A stretch of DNA of 64,000 nucleotides, from NCBI RefSeq assembly GCF_001742145.1, contig NZ_CP015749.1, positions 62,001-126,000 on the forward strand, written 5' to 3'. The notes below the pieces were generated by a model. That model worked only from the letters and a program-made list of their open reading frames with translations. It ran no database searches and was not told the origin of the DNA. A program made the position numbers and the translations under genes. Numbering within the stretch: the stretch's first letter is position 1; each line of letters starts with the position of its first letter. Below are positions 60,041-64,000 of this stretch, one piece after another. Source of the stretch: Pectobacterium parmentieri (GTDB lineage Bacteria > Pseudomonadota > Gammaproteobacteria > Enterobacterales > Enterobacteriaceae).

Positions 60041-61201
60041 ATGATGAGTATGAAAAATGAAACGTTTGTTTTGGCACCGGACTCCTTCAAGGAAAGTATG
60101 ACGGCAAAAGAAGTGTGTATTGCCATGGAAAAAGGTCTGAAAAAGATATTCCCTGAAGCGACGTATATTCACGTACCCATGGCAGATGGCGGTGAAGGCA
60201 CCGTGCAATCATTGATTGATGCGACACAGGGCCATATTTTCCAGCAAACGGTGGTTGGCCCACTGGGTGAACCGGTGGAAGCAACTTATGGTGTAATGGG
60301 CGACGGCGACATTGCCGTGATTGAAATGGCTTCTGCCAGTGGTATTCACCATGTCAATCAGGACACTAAAAACCCGTTAATCACGACGACTTACGGCACA
60401 GGCCAGTTGATTCGTGCCTGCCTGGATAAGGGGATCAAAAAAATTATCCTGGGTATCGGTGGTAGTGCAACCAACGATGGTGGTGCAGGGATGGCAGAAG
60501 CGCTGGGGGTGAAATTCTATGATGAGGCCGGCGAACGGTTAAGTCGTGGTGGTGGTGCATTAGGAAGGCTACATCATATTGATATTTCAAGTATTGATAA
60601 GCGTCTTGCTGACATCGATATTCTGGTGGCGTGTGATGTGACTAACCCATTGTGTGGTGAAAATGGTGCTTCCCATATTTTTGGGCCGCAAAAGGGAGCA
60701 ACGCCTGAAATGGTCAGCATGCTCGACGGCAATCTGTCCCACTATGCCAACCTTATTAAGGCACAGTTGGGTAAAGATATTGCCAGCCAGCCCGGCGCGG
60801 GAGCGGCGGGGGGATTGGGAGCAGGCTTGATGGCGTTTACTGGTTGCACGCTGCAAAAAGGCATTGATATTGTGATTGAGTACAGCGGGCTAAGGGAGAA
60901 ATTGTCTGAAGCCGATTTTTGTTTTACGGGGGAAGGGCGCATTGATAGCCAGACCAAATTTGGTAAAACCCCCTACGGTGTGGCAAGAACGGCGAAGGAG
61001 AATAGCGTCCCGGTGATTGCGGTATCTGGCTGTGTAGGAAGCGGTGTTGAAGATCTCTATCAGGAAGGTATTGATGCCATCTTCGGTATTATTCCCCACG
61101 CAAAAAGTATTGATGGTTTATTAAAAGAAGGGGCGTTAAATATGGAGCGTGCCTGTGAAAATATTGGACGTTTAATTAAGGCGACGTCTATCCATCATTA
61201 G
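60041..61201 (+). CDS. Glycerate 2-kinase
   Basis: A 386-residue enzyme of the GarK/GlxK family that phosphorylates glycerate to 2-phosphoglycerate. The family stretches [51 protein letters not shown] and [18 protein letters not shown] are all present. It lies nine bases after the permease stop, so the two form one operon. A nearby ATG at 60050 is an alternative start. Confidence 0.95.
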   Translation: MMSMKNETFVLAPDSFKESMTAKEVCIAMEKGLKKIFPEATYIHVPMADGGEGTVQSLIDATQGHIFQQTVVGPLGEPVEATYGVMGDGDIAVIEMASASGIHHVNQDTKNPLITTTYGTGQLIRACLDKGIKKIILGIGGSATNDGGAGMAEALGVKFYDEAGERLSRGGGALGRLHHIDISSIDKRLADIDILVACDVTNPLCGENGASHIFGPQKGATPEMVSMLDGNLSHYANLIKAQLGKDIASQPGAGAAGGLGAGLMAFTGCTLQKGIDIVIEYSGLREKLSEADFCFTGEGRIDSQTKFGKTPYGVARTAKENSVPVIAVSGCVGSGVEDLYQEGIDAIFGIIPHAKSIDGLLKEGALNMERACENIGRLIKATSIHH

Positions 61202-61298
61202 TCCCTATTTTTGTCATTATTTTTGCAGCGGATTGCTTTCCATTTTTTATATAGATGGATACACAGCATCGCCTTTTAGAATAAAAACAGGAAAGAAA

Positions 61299-62741
61299 AT
61301 GACTGCGTTTTTAAGAAGAACCAAAATTGTTGCAACACTGGGGCCAGCCACCGATCGTGATGATAATCTGGAAAAAATCATTAGAGCGGGCGTGAATGTT
61401 GTTCGATTTAATTTCTCCCATGGAACATCGGACGATCATATTATTCGTGCCGAAAAAATTCGTAATATTGCACGTAAGCTTAATAAACATGTGGCGATTT
61501 TGGGGGACTTACAGGGGCCTAAAATCAGGGTGTCAACGTTCAAAGAGGGGAAGGTTTTTTTGAATGTTGGTGATACGTTTATTCTGGATGCCTGTCTGGA
61601 AAGAGGGCTAGGTGATAATCATCAGGTTGGTATCGATTATAAAAATCTGCCAAACGATGTTGTACCCGGCGATATCTTGTTGTTGGATGATGGTCGCGTT
61701 CAGTTAAAAGTGATGGGTGTGGCAGACGAAAAAATTACCACTTTCGTTACCGTCGGCGGCGTTTTATCCAATAATAAAGGGGTTAACAAACTAGGCGGTG
61801 GGTTATCTGCTGATGCACTGACCGAGAAAGACAAAACCGATATTTTGGTTGCCGCGAAGATTAACGTCGATTTTCTGGCCGTATCATTCCCACGTAATGG
61901 TGACGATCTCCGTTATGCTCGCCAGTTGGCGCGTGAGGCGGGTTGCCAGGCTGCCATTGTCGCCAAGGTTGAACGGGCTGAGGCGGTCGCTACACCAGAA
62001 TGTATGGATGACATCATTTTGGCATCTGATGTGGTGATGGTCGCGCGTGGCGATCTGGGTGTGGAGATTGGTGATGCTGCGCTGGTTGGTGTGCAAAAAG
62101 CGCTGATCCAACGCGCTCGTCGTCTTAATCGCGTTGTGATTACGGCGACGCAAATGATGGAGTCGATGATTGCCAGCCCGATGCCAACGCGTGCTGAAGT
62201 GATGGATGTCGCGAATGCCGTATTGGATGGTACGGATGCCGTCATGCTATCGGCAGAAACCGCCGCGGGGAGCTACCCGGAAGAAACGGTCATCGCTATG
62301 GCGAACGTGTGTTTGGGGGCAGAAAAAGAGCCTCAGGTCACCGTATCTAAGCACCGGCTTGACGTTGAATTCGATAATGTTGAAGAAACGATCGCCATGT
62401 CGACCATGTATGCAGCAAACCACCTTAAAGGTGTAAAAGCAATTGTCACTATGACCGAATCAGGGCGTACTGCACGGATGACCTCGCGTATTACGTCGGG
62501 CTTACCGATTTTTGCACTGTCCCGTCATGAGAAGACATTGAATCTCGCGGCACTCTATCGTGGTGTAACGCCGTTATTTTTTGCTAGCAAAGCTGAAGGG
62601 GTTGCGGCTGCGCACGATGCCATTACGTTACTGCGCGAAAAGGGCTATCTGGCTTCTGGAGATTTAGTGTTACTCACGCAGGGCGATCAAATGAGTCTGG
62701 TTGGCAGCTCAAATACCTGCCGCATCATGCAGGTCTCCTAA
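61299..62741 (+). CDS. pyk: Pyruvate kinase, PykA-like
   Basis: A 480-residue pyruvate kinase of PykA length and sequence ([91 protein letters not shown]). AGGAAAG precedes the ATG at 61299; the longer frame is unlikely. It turns phosphoenolpyruvate into pyruvate with ATP formation. As the third gene after permease and glycerate kinase it completes the path glycerate to 2-phosphoglycerate (then enolase) to pyruvate. Confidence 0.95.
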   Translation: MTAFLRRTKIVATLGPATDRDDNLEKIIRAGVNVVRFNFSHGTSDDHIIRAEKIRNIARKLNKHVAILGDLQGPKIRVSTFKEGKVFLNVGDTFILDACLERGLGDNHQVGIDYKNLPNDVVPGDILLLDDGRVQLKVMGVADEKITTFVTVGGVLSNNKGVNKLGGGLSADALTEKDKTDILVAAKINVDFLAVSFPRNGDDLRYARQLAREAGCQAAIVAKVERAEAVATPECMDDIILASDVVMVARGDLGVEIGDAALVGVQKALIQRARRLNRVVITATQMMESMIASPMPTRAEVMDVANAVLDGTDAVMLSAETAAGSYPEETVIAMANVCLGAEKEPQVTVSKHRLDVEFDNVEETIAMSTMYAANHLKGVKAIVTMTESGRTARMTSRITSGLPIFALSRHEKTLNLAALYRGVTPLFFASKAEGVAAAHDAITLLREKGYLASGDLVLLTQGDQMSLVGSSNTCRIMQVS

Positions 62742-63066
62742 TATATCCTTATTCGTTAAATTGGATATATATTGGTTATATACCTGAAATATAAATTATT
62801 TCAGGTACGTAACATCTTTTAATTCATTTTTATTGATGCTTTTGTTTGGGTTTTTATGTTGACGATAATAAATAATTGATAACAGCTAATTTAACTAATT
62901 AAAGTTGATTTTCATTCCCGTCGGGAAACAATGAGTGGCTGTTTTCTTTTTTGTAATAATAATTGGCGTGGTTTTATTAACGTGAAACATGATGACGATA
63001 AATAGATATTAAGTGAGAGCTTAACATTCACGTTATATTTTATGCCACCTACGCCGGGGATAATTT
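62742..63066. other. Intergenic region pyk to CdaR-like gene
   Basis: It contains a hairpin near its start (listed separately) and then 250 bp of AT-rich DNA with no gene, probably the promoter of the regulator. Confidence 0.5.
62781..62807 (+). terminator. Hairpin after pyk
   Basis: TACCTGAAAT (62781-62790) pairs with ATTTCAGGTA (62798-62807), a perfect 10-bp stem with a seven-base loop. The T-run starts eight bases later, so it is a weak intrinsic terminator. It begins 40 bp after the pyk stop. Confidence 0.55.
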
Positions 63067-64000
63067 ATGGCTGACTATGATTTTGATGATAAATTGGCGC
63101 GCTCTATTGTGACAAGGACTATGCAGATTATTGATTGCAATGTGAATGTCATGGATGCGCGAGGGCGGATTATCGGCAGTGGTGATAAGGAACGTGTTGG
63201 CGAAATACATGAAGGCGCACTGTTAGCGCTCACGCAGGAACGTATTGTTAATATTGATGACGCATCCGTGCATATGCTACAGGGGGTCAGACCGGGTGTT
63301 AATCTGCCGCTACGTTTAAATGGGAATATTGTCGGCGTGATTGGGCTAACGGGTACGCCAGCGGGGTTGCGTCAATATGGTGAATTAGTCTGTATGACAG
63401 CGGAAATGATGCTGGAACAGGCACGATTACTCCAACTACTGGCACAAAATAGCCGTTTGCGAGAAGAGTTGGTACTCAGTCTGGTGCGCAGTTCTGCCTA
63501 TTCAGCCACGCAGTGCGAATGGGCGCAGCGATTAGGGGTCGATCTGCAAAAGCCCCGGATTGCGATGGTTGTTGAATTGGACAGCGGGCAACTGGGGGTC
63601 AGCACTGCGATGACAGAACTCCAGCAGTTGCAGTCACTGTTGATGGAAACCGATAAAGATGACCTGATGGCGATAGTCTCTCTGACTGAGATGGTGGTAC
63701 TTAAGCCCGCGTTTATCCATGCAGAACGGTGGGAGCCTGAAGAACATAAACGGCGAATGGAGAAGTTATATCATCGACTGCAAGAAGGAAGCTCTCTGCG
63801 TGTGCGTCTGGCATTAGGCAACTTTTTTCCCGGTGACGGCGGCGTTGAGCGTTCATACCATACGGCAAAAACCACTATGAAAGCAGGTAAGCAGCGCATG
63901 CCAGAAACACCATGCTACTGCTATCAGGACATGGAGTTACCTGTCCTCCTCGATAGCCTACGTGGAGGATGGCAGGCCAACGAACTGGTGCGTCCACTGC
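63067..64000 (+). CDS. CdaR-like sugar diacid regulator (5' part, runs off the window)
   Basis: The frame opens at ATG 63067 (MADYDFDDKLARSIVTRTMQIID) and stays open for 311 codons to the edge. The first 130 residues match the putative sugar-diacid recognition domain (RIIGSGDKERVGEIHEGALLAL, NLPLRLNGNIVGVIGLTGTP). The C-terminal PucR-type helix-turn-helix lies beyond the window. CdaR activates galactarate, glucarate and glycerate genes, which suits its place after the glycerate operon. Confidence 0.85.
   Translation, partial: MADYDFDDKLARSIVTRTMQIIDCNVNVMDARGRIIGSGDKERVGEIHEGALLALTQERIVNIDDASVHMLQGVRPGVNLPLRLNGNIVGVIGLTGTPAGLRQYGELVCMTAEMMLEQARLLQLLAQNSRLREELVLSLVRSSAYSATQCEWAQRLGVDLQKPRIAMVVELDSGQLGVSTAMTELQQLQSLLMETDKDDLMAIVSLTEMVVLKPAFIHAERWEPEEHKRRMEKLYHRLQEGSSLRVRLALGNFFPGDGGVERSYHTAKTTMKAGKQRMPETPCYCYQDMELPVLLDSLRGGWQANELVRPL

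Overview
The window looks like the chromosome of a soft-rot enterobacterium close to Pectobacterium. The reasons are the enterobacterial core order (ssb/uvrA/yjbQ, tyrB, alr-dnaB, qor, pspG-dusA, lysR/lysA), a type I-F CRISPR-Cas locus with the GTTCACTGCCGTACAGGCAGCTTAGAAA-type repeat on the minus strand, and a plant-sugar uptake cluster containing a GH105-type unsaturated glycuronyl hydrolase. The assignment rests on gene content and recalled family resemblance; no database search was run.

Layout. (1) 0.4-13.2 kb: a divergent oligosaccharide cluster. To the left run a binding protein, a half-length kinase relative, a BadF-type sugar kinase and a Tat-exported phosphoesterase. To the right run an uncharacterised 820-residue protein, a GH88/105 hydrolase, an ABC ATPase, two permeases and a LacI-type regulator. 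The control region holds two near-identical palindromes and a perfect CRP consensus. (2) 13.3-19.1 kb: an accessory block of MocR-type regulator, two acetyltransferases, an AhpD-like protein, a membrane protein and an exported amidohydrolase. A decayed copy of the lacI 3' end lies on the far side of the MocR/GNAT/AhpD genes. (3) 19.3-23.4 kb: ssb, uvrA and yjbQ. (4) 23.4-33.9 kb: CRISPR array 1 (27 repeats), cas1, cas2-3, csy1-4. (5) 34.3-38.8 kb: an AT-rich island with a putative membrane-active toxin, seven tandem small membrane proteins (one frameshifted) and an orphan hcp, best read as a type VI effector with amplified immunity genes. (6) 38.9-44.3 kb: YgjP-like metallopeptidase, tyrB, yitT-like gene, Lrp-type regulator and CRISPR array 2 (35 repeats). 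(7) 44.5-64 kb: core genes interrupted by accessory ones (cytochrome P450, DsbA/metallo-beta-lactamase pair), then lysR/lysA and a GntP permease-glycerate kinase-pyruvate kinase operon followed by the start of a CdaR-like regulator.

The most striking object is in the 430-bp gap between cas2-3 and csy1. Two degenerate CRISPR repeats flank a 30-nt pseudo-spacer and are preceded by their own minus-strand promoter-like sequence. The pseudo-spacer matches 24 of 30 positions of a site about 75 bp away, with nine uninterrupted matches next to a correctly placed type I-F CC motif. That site lies just upstream of a 53-codon hydrophobic ORF and csy1-csy4. This is the architecture expected of a crRNA-like guide that makes Cascade repress its own operon (CreR-like) and/or a toxin-like small gene (CreTA-like).

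Start codons were adjusted where a Shine-Dalgarno sequence or family length favoured an internal start. Functions for the sugar cluster substrate, the 820-residue protein, the toxin/immunity island and several small ORFs are inferences or unknown.
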